The notes under the pieces were generated by a model. That model was not told the origin of the DNA, searched no databases, and saw only the letters and a list, made by a program, of their open reading frames with translations. A DNA stretch of 64,000 nt, from the NCBI RefSeq assembly GCF_012033695.1, contig NZ_JAAVJI010000005.1, positions 1 to 64,000 of the forward strand, read 5' to 3'. Of this stretch, positions 17,767-27,547 are shown one piece after another. The position numbers and the translations under genes were made by a program. How positions within the stretch are numbered: position 1 is the first letter of the stretch; each line of letters begins with the position of its first letter. Source of the stretch: Pseudomonas quercus. Lineage in GTDB: Bacteria > Pseudomonadota > Gammaproteobacteria > Pseudomonadales > Pseudomonadaceae.

Positions 17767-18771
17767 CTAGCGGTATTTGCCGGACGTGTCCCTGGCGCGC
17801 CAGCCTTGGCATAAGGCGTCCATGCCGGCCCACACCGAGGCCTTGGGCTGATAATCCAGGTACTGACGGGCGCGGGTGATGTCCAGGGCGAAATCCTCAG
17901 TCATCCAAGCGATATCGGCGGGCAGCAGTAAAGGCTTTGGGCGGCCAGGCCAGTACTCGCAGGCCAAGGCCGAGGCACCGGCTTTGAAGCGGGCCAGCCC
18001 TGCGCCTGCATAGACCCGCAACGGCGGCAGCTGCAATTGGCGAAGCCCATAGTTGAGTACGTCCCAGAAGGGTACCGGTGCGCCATTGGCGATGTTGTAC
18101 ACGCGGCCCACGGCGTCTTCACCCGCGTACAGCGCCGCCAGCAGTGCCTGGTTCAGGTTGGCCTGGGTGGTAAAGTCCACGGTGTTCAGGCCCTTGCCCA
18201 GAATACGCAAGCGCCCTTTGGCGCACCGGCCGAACACGCCGGGCCAGAACGTCGGCTCCCCTTCGCCCACCACTGGGGCCGGGCGCAGGACCAGTACCTG
18301 GAGGCCGAACTCCTCGGCACCGAACACCCGTTGTTCGGCACGAACGCGAATATCGGCCTGCACGGTGCGACGGCGTGCGGGAAGTTGATCCTCTCGCAAG
18401 GGCTGGGTTGTGCGAGGGCGCTCATACACCTGGGCGCTGGACAGGTACACCAACCGCTGCACCTGCTCTTTGAGGCAGGCTTCCACAATGTTTTCGGTCA
18501 CAACCAGGTTGGCGCGCTCCAGGTCCGCCACACGCGCCCAGTGCCCGCCCAGCCCGGCGCACTGCACCACCGCGTCCATACCCTGGCAGACGCGGCGCGC
18601 GAACGCCGCATCGGCCAAGTCCCCCTCCACAACCTCAGCCCCTGACTGGGCAAGGGGCGCCAGGCGCTCGCGCCGGCGCCCGGTCGCACGCACGGCCAAG
18701 CCTTGGCTCAAGGCGTAATAAGCGAAGCTGGCGCCAATGAATCCGCTTGCGCCGGTGACCAGTATGTTCAT
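17767..18771 (-). CDS. NAD-dependent epimerase/dehydratase-like protein with altered catalytic site
   Basis: A 334-aa extended SDR-family protein. The Rossmann motif GASGFIG (7-13) and the structural motifs GDLAD and LVYLSS are intact. The expected YxxxK catalytic pair is not: at that position, 27 residues after the SS, the sequence is QADIR (138-142), so Tyr is replaced by Gln and Lys by Arg. I confirmed this from the DNA at about 18345-18365. It may therefore be a non-catalytic, nucleotide-binding member, or use other residues. It is read away from argP, ending near the coiled-coil gene. Substrate unknown. Confidence 0.82.
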   Translation of the reverse strand: MNILVTGASGFIGASFAYYALSQGLAVRATGRRRERLAPLAQSGAEVVEGDLADAAFARRVCQGMDAVVQCAGLGGHWARVADLERANLVVTENIVEACLKEQVQRLVYLSSAQVYERPRTTQPLREDQLPARRRTVQADIRVRAEQRVFGAEEFGLQVLVLRPAPVVGEGEPTFWPGVFGRCAKGRLRILGKGLNTVDFTTQANLNQALLAALYAGEDAVGRVYNIANGAPVPFWDVLNYGLRQLQLPPLRVYAGAGLARFKAGASALACEYWPGRPKPLLLPADIAWMTEDFALDITRARQYLDYQPKASVWAGMDALCQGWRARDTSGKYR

Positions 18772-18781
18772 AGGTTGCTCA

Positions 18782-19702
18782 TCAGGTGTTCACGTCCACA
18801 GGGCCGACGCTTGCCAGCGGCACCAAGGCACGGCCCGCTGCGGTTACCAGTTCGGTGGTCAGGTCGGCGAGCAGCTTGCCGCCATTGCGCCAATGGTGCC
18901 AGTACAACGGAATATCGCTGGGCCGGTCTGGCAGCAGTTCCACCAGCGTACCGCTGGCCAGTTGCACCTGCACCTGCCGCTCAGGCACCAACCCCCAGCC
19001 CAGGCCCGCTTCAGTCATGCGCACAAAGCCCTCCGAGGAAGGCACCAAGTGGTGCGCGAACCCTCCATCGAGCCCCAATGACGCCATGAACCTGTGTTGC
19101 AGCAGGTCATCGGGCCCGTAGACCAACGCGGGTACCTGGGCTAGCAGAGGTGCGGTGAAGCCATGAGGAAAGTGACGCGCCAGGAACGCCGGGGTAGCCA
19201 CCGCCCGGTAACGCATGGCCCCCAAGGCTTCGCTGCGGGCGCCTGCCACCGGCCGCGCCTCGGCACACAGGCAGCCGGCCACTTCGCCAGCCCGCATGCG
19301 CCGCAGCCCCACGTCCTGATCTTCGACGACTAGGTCCAGCAGTACCCCGCGCTCCTGGCAAAAGCTGGCTACGGCATCAGCCCACCAGGTGGCCAGGCTG
19401 TCGGCGTTGATCGCCACACGCAAGCGCTCTGGCAGCGTGCTGTCGTCCAGGCGGGGCACAGCGTCGCGCAGGTCATGCTCTAACGACCGAACCTGCTGCA
19501 CGTGGTTGAGCAACTGGCGGCCTACTGGGGTCGGGATGGGCGGTGTGGCGCGAACCAGCACCGGTTCACCCAGCCGCGCTTCCAGCAGCTTGATGCGCTG
19601 GGATACCGCCGACTGCGACAGGCCCAGTACATGGGCCGCGCGTTCAAAGCCTCCCTGCTCGATCACCATGGCCAACGCCGACAGCAGTTTGTAATCGAAC
19701 AT
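18782..19702 (-). CDS. argP: LysR-family regulator ArgP (IciA)
   Basis: This 306-aa LysR-type regulator has an N-terminal HTH (AAHVLGLSQSAVSQRIKLLE, about 22-41) and a periplasmic-binding-like effector domain. ArgP senses Lys and Arg and activates export of basic amino acids. It is divergent from an ArgO/LysE-type exporter with 87 bp between the start codons, the classical argP-argO layout. Length and the N-terminal MFDYKLLSALA are typical. Confidence 0.9.
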   Translation of the reverse strand: MFDYKLLSALAMVIEQGGFERAAHVLGLSQSAVSQRIKLLEARLGEPVLVRATPPIPTPVGRQLLNHVQQVRSLEHDLRDAVPRLDDSTLPERLRVAINADSLATWWADAVASFCQERGVLLDLVVEDQDVGLRRMRAGEVAGCLCAEARPVAGARSEALGAMRYRAVATPAFLARHFPHGFTAPLLAQVPALVYGPDDLLQHRFMASLGLDGGFAHHLVPSSEGFVRMTEAGLGWGLVPERQVQVQLASGTLVELLPDRPSDIPLYWHHWRNGGKLLADLTTELVTAAGRALVPLASVGPVDVNT

Positions 19703-19789
19703 CAGTTCTGCTAATGCCTCATGAGCAAGATGTGTTTTTCTTATAGCTTACGGGCCCGCAAACTGTCACCTATTCAAGGGAGACAGATC

Positions 19790-20386
19790 ATGCTGCAGAG
19801 TTACCTTAACGGGCTGATCATCGCGATCGGCCTGATCATTGCCATCGGTGCACAGAACGCTTTTGTGCTGGCTCAAAGCCTCAGGCGTGAACACCACCTG
19901 CCTGTGGCAGCCCTGTGTGTGCTGTGTGATGTGCTGCTGGTGAGCGCAGGGGTATTCGGCCTGGCCACCGTACTTGCCCAAAGCCCTACTCTGCTAGCCA
20001 CTGCCCGCTGGGGCGGCGCGGCGTTTCTGTTGTGGTATGGCTACTGCGCCCTGCGCCGTGCCTGTTCACGGCAGGCCCTAGCGGCTGCCAACCAGGCGCC
20101 ACGCTCGCGCCAGGCCGTGCTGCTCAGCGCACTGGCCGTTACCCTGCTCAACCCCCATGTGTACGTGGACACGGTGTTGCTGATCGGAAGTGTCGGCGCG
20201 CGCCAGGCCGTACCGGAGGCCTATGTAGCAGGGGCCGCCAGCGCATCGGTGGTGTGGTTTTTCACCTTGGCACTGGGCGCTGCCTGGTTGGCGCCCTGGC
20301 TGGCGCGCCCGGCCACGTGGCGGGTGCTGGACCTGTGTGTCGCCCTGATGATGTTCGCAGTGGCGGTGCAGCTGATCCGCGGTTAG
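19790..20386 (+). CDS. argO: LysE/ArgO-family basic amino acid exporter
   Basis: A 198-aa inner-membrane protein with about six membrane helices. It carries the family signature IGAQNAFVLAQSLRREHHL near the N-terminus and LLNPHVYVDTVLLIGS in the middle. ATG at 19790 is preferred because AAGGGAG sits 8 nt upstream and the product then begins at helix 1. An earlier in-frame start at 19721 would add a non-conserved tail. It should export arginine and/or lysine under control of ArgP encoded on the other strand. Confidence 0.88.
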   Translation: MLQSYLNGLIIAIGLIIAIGAQNAFVLAQSLRREHHLPVAALCVLCDVLLVSAGVFGLATVLAQSPTLLATARWGGAAFLLWYGYCALRRACSRQALAAANQAPRSRQAVLLSALAVTLLNPHVYVDTVLLIGSVGARQAVPEAYVAGAASASVVWFFTLALGAAWLAPWLARPATWRVLDLCVALMMFAVAVQLIRG

Positions 20387-20431
20387 GCGCGCCTGGCCTG
20401 CGCGCAGTGTCTAGCGCCTGACGTTGGCGCG

Positions 20432-20460
20432 TGGTGATGCCCTGCCACGGGTGCTATGAT
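20432..20460 (+). promoter_or_regulatory. Possible sodB promoter
   Basis: TATGAT (20455-20460) is a good -10 hexamer. The only -35 at 17 bp is the weak TGGTGA (20432-20437). A small GC-rich hairpin follows in the leader. Confidence 0.35.
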
Positions 20461-20550
20461 CCTCGGCCTGTGCCCGCCCTGCGGGTGCAGCCACGGCCGC
20501 CCGTGATCGGCCTTGCGCATAATGCAACAGCCTGACTAGGAGAGTTTCAC

Positions 20551-21147
<597 letters not shown>

Positions 21148-21167
21148 CGCTTTGCCCAGCTGCATCA

Positions 21168-21191
21168 CCCGCGAACTCTCCGGTTCGCGGG
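21168..21191 (+). terminator. Hairpin downstream of sodB
   Basis: CCCGCGAAC and GTTCGCGGG form a 9-bp stem with a 6-nt loop, 20 bp after the sodB stop. No strong U-run follows. Confidence 0.5.
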
Positions 21192-21422
21192 CTTACACCC
21201 TCCTGGTTTTAGCGCTTCAGCACACTGCCCTTACCGTTGGGCAGGTTTTGGCCACTCCCCCTCAAGTTCCCTCGCTACGCTCCGATACAGAGGTGACGCA
21301 CTTTTTTCGTCGGCTGCGTGGCACGCCGCGTCTTGAATCTGCTCGAACCCTTTGACGGTCACCCCTGGTTTTGCCAATACTCGGCCGACTAGTACCGCGC
21401 GCTCGGAACAAGGAATCTTCCT

Positions 21423-23474
21423 TTGAAGGTGAAACTCAAGCACAGCTTATCGCTGAAACTGCTGAGGATCGTACTACTCTCGACGCTTATCGTAGGTGTG
21501 GCGCTCAGCTGTGGGCAGATTGTGCTGGATGCCTATAAAACCCGCCATATGATCGCCCGAGACGCCCAGCGCATCCTTGACATGTTCCAGGACCCTTCCA
21601 CCCAGGCGGTCTACAGCCTGGACAAGGAAATGGCCATGCAGGTGATCGAAGGCCTGTTCCAGGACCCGGCCGTGCGTGCGGCGTCCATCGGCTACCCCGG
21701 TGATGAGATGCTGGCCAGCCGCGAACGCCCACTGACGGCTTCGCCCACCCGCTGGCTGACCGACCCGGCCTTGGGCCAAGAGCGTTCGTTCAGCATCCGG
21801 CTGGTGGGCCACCCGCCGTACAGTGAGTACTACGGCGACCTGAACATCACCCTTGATACCGTTACCTACGGGGACGAGTTCGTACGCAGCTCTGGGGTGC
21901 TGTTCGTGTCCGGCGTATTGCGCGCCATGCTGATGGGCCTGGTGCTGTACCTGATCTACCACTGGCTGCTGACCAAGCCACTGTCGCGCCTGCTGCAGCA
22001 CCTGAGCGAAATCACGCCAGACCGGCCAGGCCAATACCAGTTACCGGTGCCTCCGGGGCACGAACACAACGAATTGGGGCTATGGGTACGCACCTCGAAC
22101 CAGTTGCTGGCCTCGATCGAACGCAATACCACCCTGCGCCGCGAAGCCGAGGACAGCCTGTTGCGCATGTCCCAGTACGACTTTTTGACCGGTTTGCCCA
22201 ACCGCCTTCAGCTTCAGCAGCAATTGGACCAGATCCTGATCGATGCTGCCCGCCTGCAACGGCGAGTGGCCGTGATCTGTGTGGGCTTGGATGACTTCAA
22301 AGGGGTGAACGAGCAGTTCAGCTACCAGGCCGGGGACCAATTGCTACTGGCCACGGCAGACCGCCTGCGGGCCCATAGCGGGCGCCTGGGCGCACTGGCC
22401 CGGCTGGGTGGCGACCAATTCGCCCTGGTGCAGGCCAATATCGAAGAGCCCTACAAAGCAGCCGCCCTCGCCCAGCAGATTCTGGATGATCTGGCCGCGC
22501 CCTTTGCGCTGGACGGTCGGGAAATTCGCTTGCGTGCCACCATTGGCATCACCTTGTTCCCCGAAGATGGGGACAGCACCGAAAAGCTGCTGCAAAAGGC
22601 CGAGCAGACCATGACCCTGGCCAAGACCCGGTCGCGCAACCGTTACCAGTTCTACGTGGCCAGCGTGGACAGTGAAATGCGCCGTCGCCGTGAGTTGGAA
22701 AAGGCCTTGCGCGATGCAATGGCGGGTAACCAGCTGTTCCTGGTGTACCAACCGCAGATCAGCTACCGGGACCATCGCATTGTAGGGGTGGAAGCCCTGA
22801 TACGTTGGCAGCACCCTGAATTCGGCTTTATCCCACCTGACCAGTTCATCCCCTTGGCCGAGCAGAACGGCACTATCGTGGGCATTGGCGAGTGGGTATT
22901 GGACCAGGCCTGCAAGCAACTGCGTGAGTGGCATGACCAAGGCTATACCCACCTGCGCATGGCCGTGAACCTTTCTACTGTGCAACTGCACCACAGCGAA
23001 CTGCCTAGGGTTGTGAGCAATATCCTGCAAACCTACCGCCTACCACCGCGCAGCCTTGAGCTGGAAGTCACGGAAACCGGCCTGATGGAAGACATCAGCA
23101 CGGCTGCCCAGCATTTGCTGAGCTTGCGCCGCTCGGGCGCGCTGATTGCGATCGACGACTTTGGCACCGGCTATTCGTCGCTGGGCTACCTGCGCTCGCT
23201 GCCGCTGGACAAGATCAAGATCGACAAGAGCTTCGTGAAGGACCTGTTGGACGACGAAGACGACGCTACCATTGTGCGTGCGGTGATCCAGCTGGGCAAA
23301 AGCCTGGGCATGCAGGTGATCGCCGAGGGGGTGGAAACCGCCGAGCAGGAGGCCTATATCATTGCCGAGGGGTGCCATGAGGGCCAGGGCTACTATTATT
23401 CCCGCCCATTGCCGGCCAGAGAATTGCTAGCCTTCCTCAAGCAAGCGGAACGCGCTAGCTCATTGCCACTGTGA
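21423..23474 (+). CDS. bifA: c-di-GMP phosphodiesterase BifA (degenerate GGDEF plus EAL)
   Basis: A 683-aa inner-membrane protein with one helix at about 12-33, a periplasmic domain (34-160), a second helix (about 161-183), a HAMP-like linker, a GGDEF domain and an EAL domain. The GGDEF site reads GGDQF (329-333), the variant known for BifA. The EAL site (457-459), LEVTETGLMED and IDDFGTGYSSLGYL are intact, so it should hydrolyse c-di-GMP and favour motility over biofilm. The start is probably TTG 21423, with AAGGAA 7 nt before it; GTG 21429 is an alternative that matches homologues (MKLKHS). Adjacency to sodB is conserved. Confidence 0.92.
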   Translation: MKVKLKHSLSLKLLRIVLLSTLIVGVALSCGQIVLDAYKTRHMIARDAQRILDMFQDPSTQAVYSLDKEMAMQVIEGLFQDPAVRAASIGYPGDEMLASRERPLTASPTRWLTDPALGQERSFSIRLVGHPPYSEYYGDLNITLDTVTYGDEFVRSSGVLFVSGVLRAMLMGLVLYLIYHWLLTKPLSRLLQHLSEITPDRPGQYQLPVPPGHEHNELGLWVRTSNQLLASIERNTTLRREAEDSLLRMSQYDFLTGLPNRLQLQQQLDQILIDAARLQRRVAVICVGLDDFKGVNEQFSYQAGDQLLLATADRLRAHSGRLGALARLGGDQFALVQANIEEPYKAAALAQQILDDLAAPFALDGREIRLRATIGITLFPEDGDSTEKLLQKAEQTMTLAKTRSRNRYQFYVASVDSEMRRRRELEKALRDAMAGNQLFLVYQPQISYRDHRIVGVEALIRWQHPEFGFIPPDQFIPLAEQNGTIVGIGEWVLDQACKQLREWHDQGYTHLRMAVNLSTVQLHHSELPRVVSNILQTYRLPPRSLELEVTETGLMEDISTAAQHLLSLRRSGALIAIDDFGTGYSSLGYLRSLPLDKIKIDKSFVKDLLDDEDDATIVRAVIQLGKSLGMQVIAEGVETAEQEAYIIAEGCHEGQGYYYSRPLPARELLAFLKQAERASSLPL

Positions 23475-23510
23475 ACCTGCCGGGCCCATGAATTATTTTT
23501 CACCCGGCCC

Positions 23511-23540
23511 TTTACATCAAATGCAAATCCTTCGCATCAT
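23511..23540 (+). promoter_or_regulatory. Imelysin operon promoter with Fur-like box
   Basis: TTTACA (23511-23516) and CATCAT (23535-23540) are 18 bp apart. The spacer (23517-23535) matches the 19-bp Fur consensus at 11 of 19 positions by hand count, including AATG and AATC. A TTTTTCAC core like that of ColR boxes lies at 23496-23503, 7 bp upstream of the -35. Both regulator assignments are inference. Confidence 0.45.
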
Positions 23541-23599
23541 GTGGCCCGCTTCGTTCGGCGCCACGGGCGCCTATCGCCACTTTGACGCAGGAATTGCCC

Positions 23600-24934
23600 A
23601 TGATCCGTACGCCCTTGGTTGCCAGTCTCCTGGCTGTCGCCATTTCGCTCGCCGGTTGCGGTGACAGCGACAAGGAAAAAGCCGCTGCTCAGCATTCCAC
23701 GCCTGCAGCCACCAACGCCAGCGCTACGCCAGCGGCCGTTGCCCTGGACGAAACCGCGGCCAAGGCTGTGGTCGCCCACTACAGTGAGATGGTGTATGCG
23801 GTGTTCAGCGATGCCCTCACTACTGCCACCACCTTGCAAGGTGCTGTGGACGCCTTCCTGGCCAAGCCTGACGCCAACACCCTGAAAGCGGCACGGGATG
23901 CCTGGCTGGCCGCTCGCCCGTCCTACCTGCAAAGTGAAGCCTTCCGCTTCGGCAATACCATCATCGACGACTGGGAAGGCCAAGTGAACGCCTGGCCTCT
24001 GGACGAAGGCCTGATCGATTACGTCGCCAAGGGCTACGAGCCGGCCTTGGGCAACCCAGGCGCCACCGCCAACATCATCGCCAACACCCAGGTCCAGGTG
24101 GGCGAGGACAAGGTAGACGTAAAAGACATCACGCCGGAGAAACTGGCCAGCCTCAATGAACTGGGAGGCTCGGAGGCAAACGTCGCCACTGGCTACCACG
24201 CCATCGAGTTCCTGCTGTGGGGCCAGGACCTCAACGGTACAGGCCCAGGCGCCGGCAACCGCCCCGCCAGCGACTACCTCGAAGGCAAGGGTGCCACCGG
24301 TGGCCACAACGACCGCCGCCGCGCCTACCTCAAGGCAGCCACCGACCTGCTGGTCAGTGACCTCACTGAAATGGTGGGCAACTGGAAGCCAAACGTAGCA
24401 GACAATTACCGCGCCAGCCTGGAAGCCGAGCCGGTGGACGGTGGCCTGCGCAAAATGCTGTTCGGCATGGGCAGCCTGTCCTTGGGCGAACTGGCAGGCG
24501 AACGGTTGAAGGTGGCACTGGAGGCTAATTCGCCGGAAGACGAACACGACTGCTTCAGCGACAACACCCACAATTCGGCCTTCTACAACGCCAAGGGTAT
24601 TCGCAATGTGTACTTGGGCGAGTACGTGCGCACAGACGGCACACGCCTGACCGGGCCAAGCCTGTCGTCGCTGGTGGCCAAGATCGACCCCGCCACGGAT
24701 GACGCCCTGAAGGCCGACCTGGCCGATACCGAAGCCAAGATGCAGGTGATCGTGGACCACGCCAACAAGGGTGAACACTTCGACCAGTTAATTGCTGCAG
24801 GCAATACCGCCGGCAACCAGATCGTACGGGACGCTATTGGTGCACTGGTCAAGCAGACCGGCGCCATCGAGCAGGCCTCGGGCAAGCTGGGTATCACCGA
24901 CCTGAACCCGGACAACGCTGAACACGAGTTCTGA
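23600..24934 (+). CDS. icmP: Imelysin family lipoprotein (IcmP-like)
   Basis: A 444-aa periplasmic lipoprotein: signal peptide with lipobox LAGC (Cys20). The imelysin GxHxxE motif is intact as GYHAIE (198-203). ATG at 23600 is chosen because it gives the lipobox and follows CAGGAA; an upstream TTG is in frame. Imelysins are linked to iron handling; the P. aeruginosa homologue IcmP was described as an insulin-cleaving metalloprotease. It is the first of four genes (imelysin, di-haem protein, imelysin, DUF1513) in one operon with a Fur-like site at its promoter, supporting an iron-uptake role. Confidence 0.88.
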   Translation: MIRTPLVASLLAVAISLAGCGDSDKEKAAAQHSTPAATNASATPAAVALDETAAKAVVAHYSEMVYAVFSDALTTATTLQGAVDAFLAKPDANTLKAARDAWLAARPSYLQSEAFRFGNTIIDDWEGQVNAWPLDEGLIDYVAKGYEPALGNPGATANIIANTQVQVGEDKVDVKDITPEKLASLNELGGSEANVATGYHAIEFLLWGQDLNGTGPGAGNRPASDYLEGKGATGGHNDRRRAYLKAATDLLVSDLTEMVGNWKPNVADNYRASLEAEPVDGGLRKMLFGMGSLSLGELAGERLKVALEANSPEDEHDCFSDNTHNSAFYNAKGIRNVYLGEYVRTDGTRLTGPSLSSLVAKIDPATDDALKADLADTEAKMQVIVDHANKGEHFDQLIAAGNTAGNQIVRDAIGALVKQTGAIEQASGKLGITDLNPDNAEHEF

Positions 24935-25017
24935 TCGCAGGCCTTCAAGGCCGCCCTACTGGCGAGCCCTGCCCTGCAGTGGCTCGCTTTTGCATCTTTG
25001 CAGCACAGGTTGTTCCG

Positions 25018-26454
25018 ATGTTCGCAATGCCGCTTCGTTTGCCACTGTTGCTGACGGTACTGTGCGCTGCACTGGCGGCGTGCGACCAGGCGCCCCGTTT
25101 CACCCAGCCCGAGCCAGGTGAGCGCCTGTCCGGCGGCACAGCGACCGTACAACGCACCGATGTGAACGCCTATGCCCTGCCCTCTGCCAACCTGAGCCCG
25201 GCCCGCCGGGTGGATTTCAGCGTGGGCAACAGCTTCTTTCGCAACCCATGGGTGATCGCGCCCTCCACGACCACGGCGCGTGACGGCCTGGGGCCGCTGT
25301 TCAATACCAACGCCTGCCAGAACTGCCACATTCGCGATGGCCGGGGCCAGCCACCTGAGCCCGGTGCCACCAACGCCGTGTCCATGCTGGTACGGCTGTC
25401 TGTGCCCACGGTTGATCCTGACCTGGACGTTGTACGCCGGCTTGGCTTTACACCGGAGCCGGTATACGGCATGCAGCTACAGGACATGGCCATTCCAGGT
25501 GTGGCACCCGAAGGTCGTGTGCGTGTGGACTATGACCCCGTGCCCGTCACCTTTGCAGATGGCTTTACGGTAGAGCTGCGCAAGCCTAGGCTGCGAATCG
25601 ATCAATTGGGCTACGGCGCACTGGCCCCTGAGGTACGGATGTCGGCCCGCATTGCCCCGCCGATGATCGGGCTGGGCCTGCTGGAGGCCATTCCGGAACA
25701 GGCCCTTCTGGACACGGCAAGCGCCCAGGCCCTTGCTGGCAACGGGGTAAAAGGGCGGCCCAACCGCGTGTTTGACGATGTTACCGGGCAGCAGGTTGTT
25801 GGCCGGTTCGGCTGGAAAGCGGCGCAGCCCACCGTGGACCAGCAAAATGCCCATGCCTTTGCAGGCGACCTGGGGATCACCTCCTCAGTGCACCTGAACG
25901 ACGACTGTACGCCAGCCCAAGCGGCCTGCCTGCAGGCCATCAATGGCAACCAGAGCGCCGAAGAACCTTTCGAGGTCAGTGACAATATTCGCCGCCTGGT
26001 GTTGTTCTACAGCCGCAACCTGGGTGTGCCAGCGCGCCGTGGCGAAGGTGAGCCGCAGGTGCTGCAGGGCAAGGCCCTGTTCTATCAAGCCGGCTGCCAA
26101 ACCTGCCATGTGCCCCAGTACCGTACGCGGGCCGATGCCGCCGAACCCGAGCTGGCCAACCAGGTGATCCGCCCGTATACCGACCTGTTGCTGCATGATA
26201 TGGGCCCCGGCCTGGCAGATGCCCATAGCGAGTTCGAAGCACGGGGGCAGGACTGGCGCACACCGCCACTGTGGGGCCTGGGCCTGTCGAGCACCGTGAA
26301 CCCCCGTGGGCGCTTCCTGCACGATGGCCGTGCACGCTCCCCCCTTGAAGCGGTGCTGTGGCACGGCGGCGAAGCTGCCGAGGCCAAGGCTCATGTACTG
26401 GGCTTTGATGCCAGCGAGCGCGCGGCATTGGTGGCCTTTCTCGAATCCCTATAA
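25018..26454 (+). CDS. DUF1111 di-haem c-type cytochrome / thiol oxidoreductase-like lipoprotein
   Basis: A 478-aa exported protein with a signal peptide ending in LAAC (Cys22) and two c-type haem sites: CQNCH (100-104) and CQTCH in the C-terminal half. It resembles di-haem cytochrome c peroxidases but belongs to the DUF1111 group found with imelysins. It lies 83 bp after icmP and 30 bp before the second imelysin. A periplasmic electron-transfer role, perhaps iron oxidation or reduction for the imelysins, is inference. Start at 25018 (alternatives: ATG 25027, GTG 24979). Confidence 0.83.
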   Translation: MFAMPLRLPLLLTVLCAALAACDQAPRFTQPEPGERLSGGTATVQRTDVNAYALPSANLSPARRVDFSVGNSFFRNPWVIAPSTTTARDGLGPLFNTNACQNCHIRDGRGQPPEPGATNAVSMLVRLSVPTVDPDLDVVRRLGFTPEPVYGMQLQDMAIPGVAPEGRVRVDYDPVPVTFADGFTVELRKPRLRIDQLGYGALAPEVRMSARIAPPMIGLGLLEAIPEQALLDTASAQALAGNGVKGRPNRVFDDVTGQQVVGRFGWKAAQPTVDQQNAHAFAGDLGITSSVHLNDDCTPAQAACLQAINGNQSAEEPFEVSDNIRRLVLFYSRNLGVPARRGEGEPQVLQGKALFYQAGCQTCHVPQYRTRADAAEPELANQVIRPYTDLLLHDMGPGLADAHSEFEARGQDWRTPPLWGLGLSSTVNPRGRFLHDGRARSPLEAVLWHGGEAAEAKAHVLGFDASERAALVAFLESL

Positions 26455-26484
26455 CATTCCTACCCTTTTACCCTGGAGCCTTTC

Positions 26485-27546
26485 ATGTTCCGTCCCAAGC
26501 TGTTGTTCACCAGCCTCGCCGCCCTGGCCCTTGGGGCCTGTGCCCCTCAGGACCCGCAGGCCGTGACCAGCGCCGCCCTGGCCAAACAAGTCATATTGCC
26601 TACTTACAGCCAGTGGGTAGACGCCGACCGCCAGTTGGCCCAAAGCGCCCTGGCGTTCTGCCAGGGCACCGAAAGCCTGGACAAGGCCCGTGCAGACTTC
26701 CTCGCTGCCCAGAAAGCCTGGGCGGCCTTGCAGCCCCTATTGATCGGCCCACTGGCCGAAGGTAATCGCCCCTGGTCCGTGCAGTTCTGGCCGGACAAGA
26801 AAAACCTCGTAGGCCGCCAGGTCGAACAACTGGTGGCGGGCGGCGCGGTAGACGCGGCCTCCCTGGCCAAGGCCAGTGTGGTGGTTCAAGGACTCTCCGC
26901 CTACGAATACATCCTGTTCGACAGCAAGCCGGAAGTGGCCGACAGCGCACGCAAGGCCAGCTACTGCCCGCTGCTAGTGGCCATTGGCGCCCATCAGAAA
27001 GCCTTGGCCGAGGACATACTCGAAGGCTGGAAGCGTAACGACGGCATGCTCTCGCAGCTGAGTACCTTCCCCAACCAACGCTATGCCGATGCTCACGAAG
27101 CCATTGCAGACCTGCTGCGTGCGCAGGTTACCGCGCTGGACAGCTTGAAGAAAAAACTCGGCGCCCCTATGGGCCGCCAGAGCAAAGGCGTGCCTCAGCC
27201 TTACCAGGCCGAAGCCTGGCGCAGCCAGTCGTCCCTGAAAAGCCTGCAAGCCAGCTTGAATGCGGCCCAAGCCGTGTGGAACGGCGTGGACGGCAAGGGC
27301 TTGCGCAACCTGCTACCTGATGACCAGAAGCCTTTGGCACAGAAAATCGATGCCGCCTATGCGGTAGCTGGCAAGGCCTTGGCTGACAACACCAAAACCC
27401 TGACTGAACTGCTGGCCGACCCCGCCGGCCTGCAGACGCTCAACCACCTTTACGACAGCCTGAACACGGTTCACCGGCTGCACGAAGGCGAGTTGGCCCG
27501 GGCACTCAACATTCAACTGGGCTTCAATGCCAACGACGGTGACTGA
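26485..27546 (+). CDS. Second imelysin family lipoprotein
   Basis: A 353-aa predicted lipoprotein (signal peptide with lipobox LGAC) of the imelysin fold. At the GxHxxE position it reads GLSAYE (136-141), so the His is replaced by Ser while Gly and Glu remain. This is a divergence from the first imelysin upstream and may mean a different ligand or a partner role. It is the third gene of the operon, with CTGGAG before the ATG, and is followed at once by the DUF1513 gene. Confidence 0.84.
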   Translation: MFRPKLLFTSLAALALGACAPQDPQAVTSAALAKQVILPTYSQWVDADRQLAQSALAFCQGTESLDKARADFLAAQKAWAALQPLLIGPLAEGNRPWSVQFWPDKKNLVGRQVEQLVAGGAVDAASLAKASVVVQGLSAYEYILFDSKPEVADSARKASYCPLLVAIGAHQKALAEDILEGWKRNDGMLSQLSTFPNQRYADAHEAIADLLRAQVTALDSLKKKLGAPMGRQSKGVPQPYQAEAWRSQSSLKSLQASLNAAQAVWNGVDGKGLRNLLPDDQKPLAQKIDAAYAVAGKALADNTKTLTELLADPAGLQTLNHLYDSLNTVHRLHEGELARALNIQLGFNANDGD

Positions 27547-27547
27547 C

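Noticed and set aside
19811..19846. Apparent 18-bp tandem duplication at the start of argO (GLIIAI twice)
   Set aside because: Homologous exporters have a similar hydrophobic stretch of the same length (such as ALGLIMAIGAQ), so nothing was inserted; the repeat is likely chance.
21423..23474. BifA as an active diguanylate cyclase
   Set aside because: The GGDEF motif is GGDQF and the EAL domain is complete; the protein matches the known phosphodiesterase BifA.
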